From Bacteroidota bacterium (GTDB lineage Bacteria > Bacteroidota > Ignavibacteria > Ignavibacteriales > Melioribacteraceae), in contig JAEXOD010000064.1 in assembly GCA_023447335.1 (NCBI GenBank), forward strand, positions 1-20,071: a DNA stretch of 20,071 nucleotides, read 5' to 3'. A program made the translations under genes and the position numbers. Positions 1 through 9,400 of the stretch are shown here, in pieces (positions within the stretch are counted from its first letter, which is position 1; every line of letters starts with the position of its first letter). The notes under the pieces were generated by a model. It was not told the DNA's origin and searched no databases. It worked only from the letters and a program-made list of their open reading frames with translations.

Positions 1-31
1 CTACATGGGTATACATAACACAAAAAATCTA

Positions 32-2257
32 TTATTCCCCGCCACCGCCGTTTAGTTCATTTAAGTATCTATAATTACGAATAATTTGAAATTCACCCGG
101 CTTTTTATTTACATCAAAAACATCAGAGAAAGTATTACCGCAACTACCGTCACTTAGAGGTGTATTAGCTCCGATGGCATCACCACAAAACTCCCCGACT
201 TCAACTCCTTCTGGTTTTTCAAAATCTACTACCGGAAAATCAAATTCTTTGTAAATTTCTCTCATAAAAATAGCCCATATCGGCATAGCAGCTCTTGCTC
301 CTTGCCCGTAACTGCCGCCAAAAGTCATACGACTATCATCAAAACCAACCCAAACACCGGCAGCCATTTGAGGAGTAAATCCCATAAACCAAGCATCTGT
401 ATAATTTTGAGTTGTACCTGTCTTGCCACCTGCCGGTCTTCTAAATTGATAAGTAGAACGAGCACCTGCACCTGTACCGTTATCTATTGCAGTTTGCAGC
501 ATATTTGTAATAATATAAGCTGTCTCTTGACTTATTGCCTCGTTTATAGCACTATTAAAATCTTCAATCACGATGCCTGATTTATCTGTAATGCGTAAAA
601 TAGATAAATATTCGTTATAAATTCCTTTATTTGCAATTGTTGCATAAGCATTCACTAGTTCTACCGGTGATACTTCACTAGTACCAAGAGAAATTGATGG
701 GTATTTTTGCAACTGGCTTTTTATTCCCAATCGTTTTGCATGATCAGCAATATCATCAGGAGTAGCATATCCTTCAATAACTAGCCTAGCGGCAATAATA
801 TTTTTAGATAACTTAAGAGCATTTCTTAATGTTAAATAACCGCCAGCATCATGCTCGTAATTACTTGGAGACCAACCATTATAGTTGAAAGGCTGATTAG
901 TTAAAGCCATTGCCGGATAACAACCGTTATCAATAGCTGTAAGGTAAACAATTGGTTTAAATGATGATCCGGGTTGTCTTCTAATTTGAACAGCATGATT
1001 TATACCCATACCGCTCATTGTATCTCTTCCCCCTACCATAGATTTAATTTGTCCGTTTTTAGGATCAATCGCAACAAAACCGACTTCAATCTTTTTACCA
1101 CGTTCTTTTACTTTTGCAATAATTTTCGGATCATTCTTTTTTTCAACAATAAGTCTTTTTCTCTCATCATCGCTTTTGGCTTTTCTGTAATCATCTTGAT
1201 CTTTAATATAACGAATCACCAAATCATTAAGTATGTCCGTATGCTTACTCCAATCCCAATATTTATCAAACTGAGGTTGAAATGAGTTTAAATGTTCTTG
1301 AACTGCTCTGTTTGCAACTCGCTGCATTTTAGCATTTAAGGAAGTATATATATTCAAACCGTCTTCATACAAATTTACATTATGAGCTGCAGCCCATTTT
1401 TCCATCTGTTGTCTAACATATTCAACAAAATGAGGAGCAATATCGCTTTTAAATTTCCTACTTAATTTTTGTCTATCAACTTTAATAGGCATTAACCTAA
1501 AATCTTGATATTGTTTTTCGGTAATAAATTCTTCCTCGTACAATCTATAAAGAATTAAATTCCTTCTTTGTAACGAGTTATTATATCTTCTAACGGGATC
1601 ATAATATACGGATGACTTCAATAAACCTACTAATACGGCTGCTTCAGGCGTAGTTAATTGTTTTGCATCCTTATTAAAATAAATTTTTGATGCTGATTGA
1701 ATTCCGTATGCTCCGTTGCCAAAATATGAAATATTAAGGTATAATTCTAAGATTTCATTTTTAGTATATTGTTTTTCAATTTGAACCGCAGTAATCCACT
1801 CTCTAACTTTTCTTACAACAGTTTCAAACATACTTTCATTACTATCTTTTAAACCGTACAAATTTTTTGCTAACTGTTGTGTAATTGTACTGGCTCCTTG
1901 TTTTTTACCGAGTACAGTTTTAACCATAGCTTTCACAAAGCGGTCAATATCAACACCCCAGTGTCTATAAAATTTAACATCTTCAGTAGCTATCAATGCT
2001 TTAATAACACTTTGGTTAATATTCTTATACTTTACAGGTAGTCTATTTTCAATAAAAAACTGACCGATTAATTCACCGTCTTCGCTCCAAACATTACTTG
2101 AAAGAAGTGGTTTGGGATTTTCCAAATCTTCAACCGGAGGTAATCCTTGAATTACATATATCAAAAAAAAGACAGATAAAATAAGCCCGATTATTCCGCC
2201 GTACAAAATATACTTTCCAAATTTATTAGTTTTTTTTGCGGTTTTAAGTTGTGCCAT
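32..2257 (-). CDS. mrcA: Class A penicillin-binding protein 1A (bifunctional peptidoglycan glycosyltransferase/transpeptidase)
   Basis: Polymerises lipid II into glycan strands and cross-links the peptides, on the periplasmic face of the inner membrane. The 741-residue protein has a short basic cytoplasmic tail, one membrane segment (about 15-37), then a GT51 domain. GT51 motifs seen are TEDVKFYRHWG (about 91-101, catalytic Glu92), GASTITQQLAKN (121-132) and the ELYLN / YFGNGAYGIQSA motifs (171-189). The transpeptidase domain has all three penicillin-binding motifs: SSFK (nucleophile Ser431), SKN (484-486) and KTGTT (612-616). A long insert (about 325-395) rich in Lys and Asp separates the two halves. 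Length is normal for the family and nothing catalytic is missing. The ATG lies 4 bp after the lpxH stop, so the two genes are very probably co-transcribed, although no strong Shine-Dalgarno is visible. The symbol is by family resemblance to E. coli mrcA. Certain as to family. Confidence 0.95.
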   Translation of the reverse strand: MAQLKTAKKTNKFGKYILYGGIIGLILSVFFLIYVIQGLPPVEDLENPKPLLSSNVWSEDGELIGQFFIENRLPVKYKNINQSVIKALIATEDVKFYRHWGVDIDRFVKAMVKTVLGKKQGASTITQQLAKNLYGLKDSNESMFETVVRKVREWITAVQIEKQYTKNEILELYLNISYFGNGAYGIQSASKIYFNKDAKQLTTPEAAVLVGLLKSSVYYDPVRRYNNSLQRRNLILYRLYEEEFITEKQYQDFRLMPIKVDRQKLSRKFKSDIAPHFVEYVRQQMEKWAAAHNVNLYEDGLNIYTSLNAKMQRVANRAVQEHLNSFQPQFDKYWDWSKHTDILNDLVIRYIKDQDDYRKAKSDDERKRLIVEKKNDPKIIAKVKERGKKIEVGFVAIDPKNGQIKSMVGGRDTMSGMGINHAVQIRRQPGSSFKPIVYLTAIDNGCYPAMALTNQPFNYNGWSPSNYEHDAGGYLTLRNALKLSKNIIAARLVIEGYATPDDIADHAKRLGIKSQLQKYPSISLGTSEVSPVELVNAYATIANKGIYNEYLSILRITDKSGIVIEDFNSAINEAISQETAYIITNMLQTAIDNGTGAGARSTYQFRRPAGGKTGTTQNYTDAWFMGFTPQMAAGVWVGFDDSRMTFGGSYGQGARAAMPIWAIFMREIYKEFDFPVVDFEKPEGVEVGEFCGDAIGANTPLSDGSCGNTFSDVFDVNKKPGEFQIIRNYRYLNELNGGGGE

Positions 2258-2261
2258 TATA

Positions 2262-2984
2262 TTACCAATTTATAATTTCTAATTTATTATCTTTATATGT
2301 TGCATAACACGGCTTGCTTAACCATGTTCCTAAGTTAAGATATTGACCGTTCTTATAGAGCTTATTATCACGGGTGTGGGAGTGACCAAAAACAACAAAA
2401 TCATATCCAAGTTCTATTTTTTGCTTTGCCGTTTCAAATAATCCGTCCGTCTCACCGTAATCTTTATATTCTGTATATTCTCTACTTGTTTTACTGGTGT
2501 TTTTTGCAATTGAAATCCCTAAATCAGGATGAATAAGATAAAAAAGGAATTGAAAAAATCTATTTCGCAACACTTTTTTCAATATCTTATAACCTGTATC
2601 CTTTTTTACTAATCCGTCGCCGTGACCTAGGAAAAATCGCTTATTCTTATAAATAAATTCGTACTCGGTTTTTACTATCGACACATTTAAATAAGTTTCA
2701 AAAAAATCTCGATGAAAAAAATCATGATTACCGATTAAATAGTATATAGTTACTCCGTTATCAGTCAGATTTTTTAACTTTGTAAAAATGTTAAAATAGC
2801 CTTTTTGTAATACGTGTTTGTATTCAAACCAATAATCGAATAAATCACCTAAAATAAATAGTATATTCCCTTTTTTATTTATAAATTCAAGGAATTCAAT
2901 AAGTTTAAGCTCTTTCTTTTCTTCAGATGTTTTATCTTGCAATCCTAAATGCAAATCCGATATAAAATATACTTCAGTATCCAC
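2262..2984 (-). CDS. lpxH: UDP-2,3-diacylglucosamine diphosphatase (LpxH-type metallophosphatase)
   Basis: Cleaves UDP-2,3-diacylglucosamine to lipid X (2,3-diacylglucosamine-1-phosphate) and UMP, the fourth step of lipid A synthesis, at the cytoplasmic face of the inner membrane. The 240-residue protein carries the calcineurin-like metallophosphatase motifs in order: SDLHLG (9-14, metal ligands Asp10 and His12), GDLFDYWFEY (46-55, Asp47), GNHDFF (85-90, Asn86), GHGDG (120-124) and GHSHTR near residues 197-202. The GDLFDYWFEY and GNHD forms are those of Bacteroidetes-type LpxH rather than the E. coli GNRDFL form. Translation starts at GTG (2982-2984), eight codons before SDLHLG; no upstream in-frame ATG or Shine-Dalgarno is seen. 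It sits 59 bp downstream of the M1 peptidase gene and 4 bp before the PBP1A gene, in an envelope-biogenesis setting. Implies an LPS-bearing outer membrane. Confidence 0.88.
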   Translation of the reverse strand: MDTEVYFISDLHLGLQDKTSEEKKELKLIEFLEFINKKGNILFILGDLFDYWFEYKHVLQKGYFNIFTKLKNLTDNGVTIYYLIGNHDFFHRDFFETYLNVSIVKTEYEFIYKNKRFFLGHGDGLVKKDTGYKILKKVLRNRFFQFLFYLIHPDLGISIAKNTSKTSREYTEYKDYGETDGLFETAKQKIELGYDFVVFGHSHTRDNKLYKNGQYLNLGTWLSKPCYATYKDNKLEIINW

Positions 2985-2996
2985 ACAATTTAAATT

Positions 2997-3013
2997 TAAT
3001 TAAACTTTAATTA
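2997..3013. repeat. Perfect 8-1-8 A/T palindrome upstream of lpxH
   Basis: TAATTAAA-C-TTTAATTA, centred at 3005, lies in the 59-bp gap between the M1 peptidase stop and the lpxH GTG start, 13 bp upstream of that start. It could be an operator or a weak hairpin, or may be a chance product of A/T-rich sequence. No adjacent T-tract makes it a convincing terminator. Confidence 0.3.
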
Positions 3014-3043
3014 TACAATTATTTTCTTACTTTTTAAAGCATG

Positions 3044-4726
3044 TTATTTTAACAACTCTATTTTTTTAAGTAACTTATCCTCAGGATCAATTACAATTCC
3101 GGATAACTCACCTATATTTTTAATAACCAGAGTTGTATCATTTCCAAATATTTCATTTTTATTAATAATTTTTTCACCGCTTTTCAGTTCTAATTCTATA
3201 TCAACCAAAAAATTGTATGGTATTTTATTTTTTCCCAATTTTATCGTTATAAAAAGATTATTATTTATAATTTTATAATTATATTGAATATTTAGCAAAC
3301 CTTTTCCCTTAAATACCCAACCATCAAAAAATAATTTCAAATCTTGCCCGCTTATCTGTTCCATTACGGTAATAAAATCATTTGTAGAAGCATTTTTATA
3401 TTTATATTTATCAAAAAATGTACGTAACCCAATAAAAAACTTTTCATCTCCGATTTTATTGCGTAACATATGTAAAACCCATGCTCCTTTGTTATAAACG
3501 GTTGTCGAAAACATATTGTTTTCCGGAGCATATAAAGTATTGTCTTCGAAATCTCCGACTTTGCTTTGTAATACATTCATATACATTTCCTTTCCGGAAA
3601 GTTTTTCTGCATATAGAGCTTCGCTATAAGTGGCAAATCCTTCATTTAGCCAAATATCTTTCCAAGATTTCAAACCTATTGCATTCCCCCACCATTGATG
3701 AGCTAATTCATGGATAAAAACCAATCTTTTGCTAAATGGATTTTTAATTATATGAGTTCCCAATCCTGTAATTGTTTGATGCTCGATTGCACCGTATTTC
3801 CAAGTTATTTGAGCGTTTCCGTACCTTTCTTCTTTGAAAGGATAAACTCCGAATAGATCACTAAAGATTTTAATACCGTCTTTGATAGGAGAGTAATCAA
3901 TATACTTTTCTATATCTTCCTGATCTAATAAGTAGTATGATAATCTTACCGTATCTTTCTTACCGGTAACTACATAATCTTCATAATAATAATATTTCCC
4001 TGAATAAATACAAAACAAATAAGTGGAGAGCGGATATTCTGACTTATAATGATAACTCTTTCTATCCCCGATTGTTTTAATATCAATTAAATTACCGTTA
4101 CTTACCGATGTATATATTTTATCTGAAGTAATTTTCACATCAAACAGAGCTTTATCATCCGGTCTATCATTACAAGGATACCAAGAAGATGCGTATATGG
4201 GCTCGTTTAATGTATAGATAAAATTATATCCTTTGTATTCATCAAAAACAAATGATCCGAGTCCTTTTGAAACCGGTTGCCCTGAATATTCAATATTAAT
4301 ATCAAAAGAATCTCTTTCCTTAAGTGTTGTAAAGATTTCTAAATAATTATTTTTGTATTCATATTTAATTCTTTTCCCGTTATATAATAGACTTTTAATA
4401 TTAAATCCTTTTTCAAAATTTAAAGTGATTGTATCACATTTGTATATACATAATCCGCTGATATCAATCTCACCGGAAATACTCCCTTTTTTAGGATAAA
4501 GATTTAAATTAAGTGAATATTTTCTTATATCTATATTATATTGATTTTGCCTAATATAATTATTGAATAAAGAATCTTGTTTAATATAAACAAAATATTT
4601 CCGGTTTTTAACAAAATCAACAACATTCAAAAGCTTAGGAAAGAAACCGGATTTGAATAAGATTGTTAAACTTAATAAAATAAATATACTTATTAATAAA
4701 TAATAATAATTTTTCTTGACTTTCAT
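3044..4726 (-). CDS. M1-family zinc metallopeptidase (aminopeptidase N-like), membrane anchored
   Basis: Likely removes N-terminal residues from peptides outside the cytoplasm. The 560-residue protein begins with a basic stretch and one hydrophobic segment (about 6-24) without a lipobox Cys, so it reads as a signal anchor or uncleaved signal. An N-terminal beta-rich domain (about 60-270) precedes the catalytic domain. The exopeptidase substrate motif appears as GAIEH (312-316) instead of the usual GAMEN. The zinc site is HELAH (339-343) with the third ligand Glu362 in the LNEGFATY context, the exact HEXXH-x18-E spacing of the family. The downstream VYNKGAWVLHMLR segment supplies the expected transition-state Tyr. 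The protein is shorter than E. coli PepN (about 870 aa) because the long C-terminal helical domain is missing, as is common for Bacteroidetes secreted M1 enzymes. It is the first of three co-directional envelope genes. No Shine-Dalgarno is seen before the ATG. Confidence 0.9.
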   Translation of the reverse strand: MKVKKNYYYLLISIFILLSLTILFKSGFFPKLLNVVDFVKNRKYFVYIKQDSLFNNYIRQNQYNIDIRKYSLNLNLYPKKGSISGEIDISGLCIYKCDTITLNFEKGFNIKSLLYNGKRIKYEYKNNYLEIFTTLKERDSFDINIEYSGQPVSKGLGSFVFDEYKGYNFIYTLNEPIYASSWYPCNDRPDDKALFDVKITSDKIYTSVSNGNLIDIKTIGDRKSYHYKSEYPLSTYLFCIYSGKYYYYEDYVVTGKKDTVRLSYYLLDQEDIEKYIDYSPIKDGIKIFSDLFGVYPFKEERYGNAQITWKYGAIEHQTITGLGTHIIKNPFSKRLVFIHELAHQWWGNAIGLKSWKDIWLNEGFATYSEALYAEKLSGKEMYMNVLQSKVGDFEDNTLYAPENNMFSTTVYNKGAWVLHMLRNKIGDEKFFIGLRTFFDKYKYKNASTNDFITVMEQISGQDLKLFFDGWVFKGKGLLNIQYNYKIINNNLFITIKLGKNKIPYNFLVDIELELKSGEKIINKNEIFGNDTTLVIKNIGELSGIVIDPEDKLLKKIELLK

Positions 4727-4821
4727 GTAACTTATATTTAATATTAAAAAACTTATTTTTTGTAAAAACTCAAAATTACAATTTTAAAAATAACAAAATA
4801 ATAAATATTTAGCGAGGGGAA
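4727..4821. promoter_or_regulatory. Divergent intergenic region between M1 peptidase and glgC
   Basis: This 95-bp A/T-rich gap must hold the start signals for both divergent genes. On the minus strand, TAATTTTG (complement of 4771-4778) fits the Bacteroidetes -7 consensus TAnnTTTG, about 45 bp before the peptidase ATG, but no TTTG sits at the expected 19-21 bp upstream. On the plus strand GAGGGG (4813-4818) is a clear Shine-Dalgarno for glgC. The promoter assignment is weak; the ribosome site is good. Confidence 0.3.
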
Positions 4822-6057
4822 ATGCAATTTTCAGGATCGTCATTATTACGTGATACTTTGACTTTGATTTTAGCCGGCGGACAAGGAGAAAGACTGTTAC
4901 CTTTAACACATTTTAGGACTAAACCGTCTGTTCCGTTTGGAGGTAAGTATAGGATTATCGATTTTGCTTTATCGAATTGTTTAAATTCGGGATTAAGAAA
5001 GATTTATGTGTTAACCCAATACAAATCTGATTCATTAAATCAGCATTTATATGAAGCATGGAGCATTTTTAATCCTGAATTAGGAGAATTTATTTACCCT
5101 GTTCCTCCTCAACAAAAAGAAAGTAATAATTGGTACATGGGAACAGCCAACGCAATTTATCAAAATTTAAATTTCTTGGAAGCTGGTAAATATAAATGGG
5201 CTTTGATTTTATCAGGCGACCATATTTATAAGATGGACTATTTAAAAATGCTTCAGTACCATCTTGACAGAAAAGCTGATCTATCTATTGCATGTATGAA
5301 TGTTCCTGCAGATACTGCGAATAGATTCGGAGTGGTAGGAATTGATGAAAATTACAAAGTAATGTCATTTTTAGAAAAACCAGCTATACCACCACAAATT
5401 CCTGATAGACCCGGTGAATCATTTGTAAATATGGGTATTTATATTTTTAATGTTTCAGTATTGCATAATGTACTTAAACAAATGGAACGTGAAGGAATTG
5501 ATAATAACGATTTCGGAAAAGATGTTATACCTTACATGATTAAATCCGGATTTGAAGTTGTTGCGTATAAATTTCAGGATGAAAACAAAAAAGAACAACC
5601 TTATTGGGTTGATGTCGGTACTATTGATAGTTATTACGCTGCAAGTATGGATTTAATAAGTGTAAACCCGGATTTTAACCTTTACGATTTTAATTGGCCT
5701 TTACGTACAAAACAGTTACAGTATCCGCCTGCTAAAACGCTTTCTCATGAAGGGGAACGTGTCGGACGCGTGCTTAACTCCTTAATCTCTGATGGTACTA
5801 TTGTATCCGGAGGTCTTGTTGAAAGATCAATACTTGGTTTTAATATTCGAGTTAATTCGTATTCTTATGTAGTAGACTCAATTATTATGGATAACGTTAC
5901 AATTGGTCGTCATAGCAGAATAAGAAGAACAATTATAGATAAAAACGTTATTATTCCGGAACATACGGAAATTGGATTTGATCCTGAAATTGATCGTAAA
6001 AGATTTACGGTAAGTGAAACAGGTATCGTAGTTATTCCTAAAAACTATGTTTTTTAA
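4822..6057 (+). CDS. glgC: Glucose-1-phosphate adenylyltransferase (ADP-glucose pyrophosphorylase)
   Basis: Makes ADP-glucose from ATP and glucose-1-phosphate, the committed and normally allosterically controlled step of bacterial glycogen synthesis, in the cytosol. The 411-residue protein shows the nucleotidyltransferase signature LAGGQGERLLPLT (17-29) followed by RTKPSVPFGG and the RIIDFALSNC segment. Further conserved pieces are GTANAIYQN, SGDHIYKMDY, an EKP substrate motif, NMGIYIF and YWVDVGTIDSYY. The C-terminal third (from about 315) has the hexapeptide-rich left-handed beta-helix with repeated V-I-I-D/V-T-I-G patterns. Length is normal (E. coli 431). The start is supported by GAGGGG four bases upstream. 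It stands alone as a single-gene unit with its own terminator; no other glycogen genes are in the window. Confidence 0.95.
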   Translation: MQFSGSSLLRDTLTLILAGGQGERLLPLTHFRTKPSVPFGGKYRIIDFALSNCLNSGLRKIYVLTQYKSDSLNQHLYEAWSIFNPELGEFIYPVPPQQKESNNWYMGTANAIYQNLNFLEAGKYKWALILSGDHIYKMDYLKMLQYHLDRKADLSIACMNVPADTANRFGVVGIDENYKVMSFLEKPAIPPQIPDRPGESFVNMGIYIFNVSVLHNVLKQMEREGIDNNDFGKDVIPYMIKSGFEVVAYKFQDENKKEQPYWVDVGTIDSYYAASMDLISVNPDFNLYDFNWPLRTKQLQYPPAKTLSHEGERVGRVLNSLISDGTIVSGGLVERSILGFNIRVNSYSYVVDSIIMDNVTIGRHSRIRRTIIDKNVIIPEHTEIGFDPEIDRKRFTVSETGIVVIPKNYVF

Positions 6058-6068
6058 TTTATATTATT

Positions 6069-6106
6069 ACGAAATCCCTTGCACTTATATGCTTGGGATT
6101 TCGTTT
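6069..6106 (+). terminator. Intrinsic terminator of glgC
   Basis: Perfect 10-bp inverted repeat ACGAAATCCC (6069-6078) / GGGATTTCGT (6095-6104), 16-nt loop, followed by a broken T/A run. It lies 11 bp after the glgC stop. Confidence 0.75.
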
Positions 6107-6430
6107 AATTTAATTAAAAACTAATAATCCCCGTCAAAATATTTTAGTCTTTAAGTTTCTAAATATTCTCAGACTTTCTCTCTTTTTAACCGAATAATTT
6201 TGTACCGTATATTTATCATTATATTGAAAATATAAGTGTAAAATAGTTCGTATTTTTTTAAAAAGGACTGATAACCAAACAACGTTATTCTAATTAGAAA
6301 AAAGAGCAGGGAATGAGTGTACATATTGCATTAAGGGGAAATATTAAGTGTTTTAATCAAGGGTCAACAATAAAAATTGATAAAAAACAAAGTTATACAA
6401 ACCTCATTCAACATTCAAAATTAAAAATTA
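6107..6430. other. Convergent intergenic stretch without recognisable genes
   Basis: About 320 bp of A/T-rich sequence between the glgC terminator and the terminator of the leftward T9SS cargo gene. I see no tRNA, no structured RNA, and no coding region with a plausible composition. A 70-codon frame starting at 6313 runs through the opposite gene's terminator and tail and is not credible. The last part holds runs of near-identical A/T words (attcaaaattaaaaatta), without further pattern. Confidence 0.5.
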
Positions 6431-6464
6431 AAAAAAATCCCCATCCCTTTTCGGGGATGAGGAT
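6431..6464 (-). terminator. Intrinsic terminator of the leftward T9SS cargo gene
   Basis: Stem 6437-6447 pairs with 6454-6464 over 11 positions with one C-A mismatch and a 6-nt loop. On the minus strand it is followed by a run of T (complement of the A-run at 6431-6437). It starts 30 bp past the stop codon of the gene ending at 6494. Confidence 0.8.
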
Positions 6465-6493
6465 ATTCAGAATTCAATCTTTAGAATTCAAAA

Positions 6494-9400
6494 TTACTTT
6501 AAGAGCATCATTTTCTTGCTGCTAACAAAAGTTTTACCGTCAGCTAATGAAGAAGCAGAAATTCTATAAATATAAACACCACTTGCCAAGTTTCCGGCAG
6601 CGAAATCTAAATTATAGTAACCGGCTTTAATATCACCGCTGAATAATGTAGCAACTCTTTGACCTGTAATGTCATAAAGTTCTAATGTAACTTTGCTATC
6701 AACCGGAATTGTATAGTTAATTTTTGTTGATGGGTTAAATGGGTTAGGATAGTTTTGTGATAAACTGAATGTAGCAGGAACACCTACTTCAACTTCAATT
6801 ACATTACTAAAACTAAATGTACCGTCATAATCAACCATTTTCAATCTGTAGCTATATTTACCTGTTAAATCTAATTTTTCGCTGAAAGAATAAGCTTTAG
6901 GTTCTGTAGTAGTACCGTTTGCATTAACTCTACCAACAGCATTCCAATCATTGCCTGTTTTTCTTTCAATTACGAATTCTTTACTGTTAGTTTCAGTAGC
7001 AGTTGTCCAGCTTATGCTAACAACGTCTTTATTTACGCTAGCAACAAAAGAAGTTAATTCAACAGGAACAGGTGATAATGTTTGATAACAACCTAAACCG
7101 TTGTTTGTTGACATAACATAAATAACTCCGGTACCGTCTTGATTTAATGCGTAGGCTATGTCACCAGAACCGTTACCATTTGCGTTGTTACCCATGCTTG
7201 GGGTTAATTCATAAGTTGCTGCAGTTGTAAAATCTGAAGGATCAACTTTTAGAATTCTTGCATTTTCATTTCCTGCACCGTATTGGAATACAACTAAGTA
7301 TTCAAATGTACCTACTAAACCTAAATATCTTACTGCATTTCCGCCCGAAGCAACTAATGTAGTAGGAATAGTTCCTAATAAAGTACCTGTAGCTGAGTAT
7401 TTTTTAACGCCAAAACCTGTAGCTTTCCAATAGAAATCACCGTTTGGTAATGGACCAACAGATGCACTTGTAGGTGTACCTGTAGCATTATCACTTAAAC
7501 TAATTACGGTCGGTGTACTGCTAAATGTGCCGCCTGACATTGAGAATTTATAAACTTTCATAAATCCTGATGTAGCTGAAGCGGCCCATATAACTGCAGA
7601 GTTATCACTAACATTTCCGGTTACCGTAAATTTATCGCCTAAACGAACTGCATCACCCGTATAAGAAATAATATTAACCGGAGTAGCTGTTTCATTATCC
7701 CACATATAAACTTTAAATGGAGAAGTAGAAGCATTTGTAGTTAAGTTTGCAGTAAATATTTTACCGTCTAAAGAAGTTTCCATATCATTAAATGCAAGTG
7801 TACCACCGCTAATTCCGGTTGTTATCATATCTGCAACATCTGCACCTGTTGTTGCATCCAATACTTTAACAAAATTACCGCCGTTTCTTGAAGCAACATA
7901 TAAACGTTTTACTCCACCTTCTGTAGGAGTATTTTGAACACCATAAGCAAAACCTCTTTCATTGTTTGTAGTGCTAAACCAAGTAGGCATGTTGTTTTGG
8001 GCTTTGTTACGTTCCCAAATTGTTGTATACTGAGGAGGAGTCCAAGGTGTACCAATTGCACGCAATAACCATGAATAAGTTACATTACTTAACACAACAG
8101 GATACCAAGTAGTATCATTATCAGTTAAGAAGCTATGACCTGGTGTTGGTGATGTGTTGTGAGCACCCATTGGGTATTGAATAGCAGCGTCAAATTTAAT
8201 ACCTACCCAGAAATTTGTTCCTGAAGTAAATGTAGGAGCATCATTACCTAACGGTAAGGTAACATATGAGCCAACTGTTCCTGCTGTTAAATAATTAGCA
8301 CCGTCAAAGGTTTTTGAATAGATTAAAGTACCCGGAGCTAGAGTATCGGCACCTGCAGCATAAACTTTAACAGTAATTGCTGCCGTACTTGCTTCATTTC
8401 TAAAGAAAGCATCAACGTTTGCCAATCTCATATTATCGGAAGCGACAAATCTTACTGCAGCAGTTAAAGGTAAGTTATTTGTACCAAATCCAATAAATGT
8501 ATAAGGTGTATTTGAGCCGTTATCATATTTTATCTTAATCATAGGATCAGGATAAACTAATGTTTTGAAATATGATAAAGCATTGTTTACTGTATTAGAA
8601 GTATCACCGGCAGCAACAACATTCACTTCGGTAGTAAATGTACCACGTGCAGTTGCAGTAGGATTGAATGCCAAAGTATCATTTGAGCCCGGAGCTAATG
8701 AAGGTCTATTAACCGGACTACCTGAAACGTTATTAAATTTAGTATTAACTGTGAACTCAAGTGCATTCAAGCCAACATTTTTTAATATTGTTTGCATATT
8801 TATCGGAGTATAACCTTCTGTAAAAGGTGTTCCGTTAATATACGTTACTAAGTTTGTGCTGTTGTCTTCGCTGCTAAATCTTGGCTCATAAACACCTGAT
8901 TCATGAGAATTAACACCGCTAACATCTTTCAAATTAAATGTTGTTTCTTGATCAACACCCTTTGTATCTTCTGCTTCTTTAAAAGGTGTAGGAATTGCAT
9001 TTAATTGTCCTAAAGAAACAACTGCGATATCATTATCAAAAACTTTACCAATTTCGATATCATCAAGATTTATGTAGTACATATTTGCTAAACTATAAGC
9101 ATAAAAACCTACATAATATACACCGGTTGTCGGAGCTACAAAATATGCAACATTGTTTTCATAAACAATATTAACCATATTTGAATGATCTGATAATGTA
9201 TCAATTGCACTTGCAGCTGTTTGTCCGGTTGATAATATTACTCTCATTTTTTCCGGGAAAGTAGCTGATTGAGCACGATAATAATATGATACATAGTATG
9301 TTTTTCCTGCTTCAACTGAAATAGCCGGTGTAAATAAAACATCTGCTGCGGCAAGTGATCCGCTATAATTATATCTCGCATGTTTTAAACCGGTTCTAGG

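Noticed and set aside
302..1285. Plus-strand frames within the PBP1A gene (302-580, 974-1285)
   Set aside because: Antisense to a full-length conserved enzyme; low-complexity Cys/Ser/Thr-rich or Phe/Ile-rich translations.
6107..6430. A possible small RNA or tRNA in the convergent gap
   Set aside because: No cloverleaf, T-loop consensus or stable long hairpin could be found by eye.
6313..6525. A 70-codon frame on the plus strand in the convergent gap
   Set aside because: It runs through the opposite-strand terminator and into the tail of the T9SS gene, has no domain-like pattern, and its composition reflects A/T-rich spacer.
8565..8813. Plus-strand frames inside the large leftward T9SS gene (also 9834-10115)
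   Set aside because: Antisense shadows of a clear long coding region with signal peptide and sorting domain.
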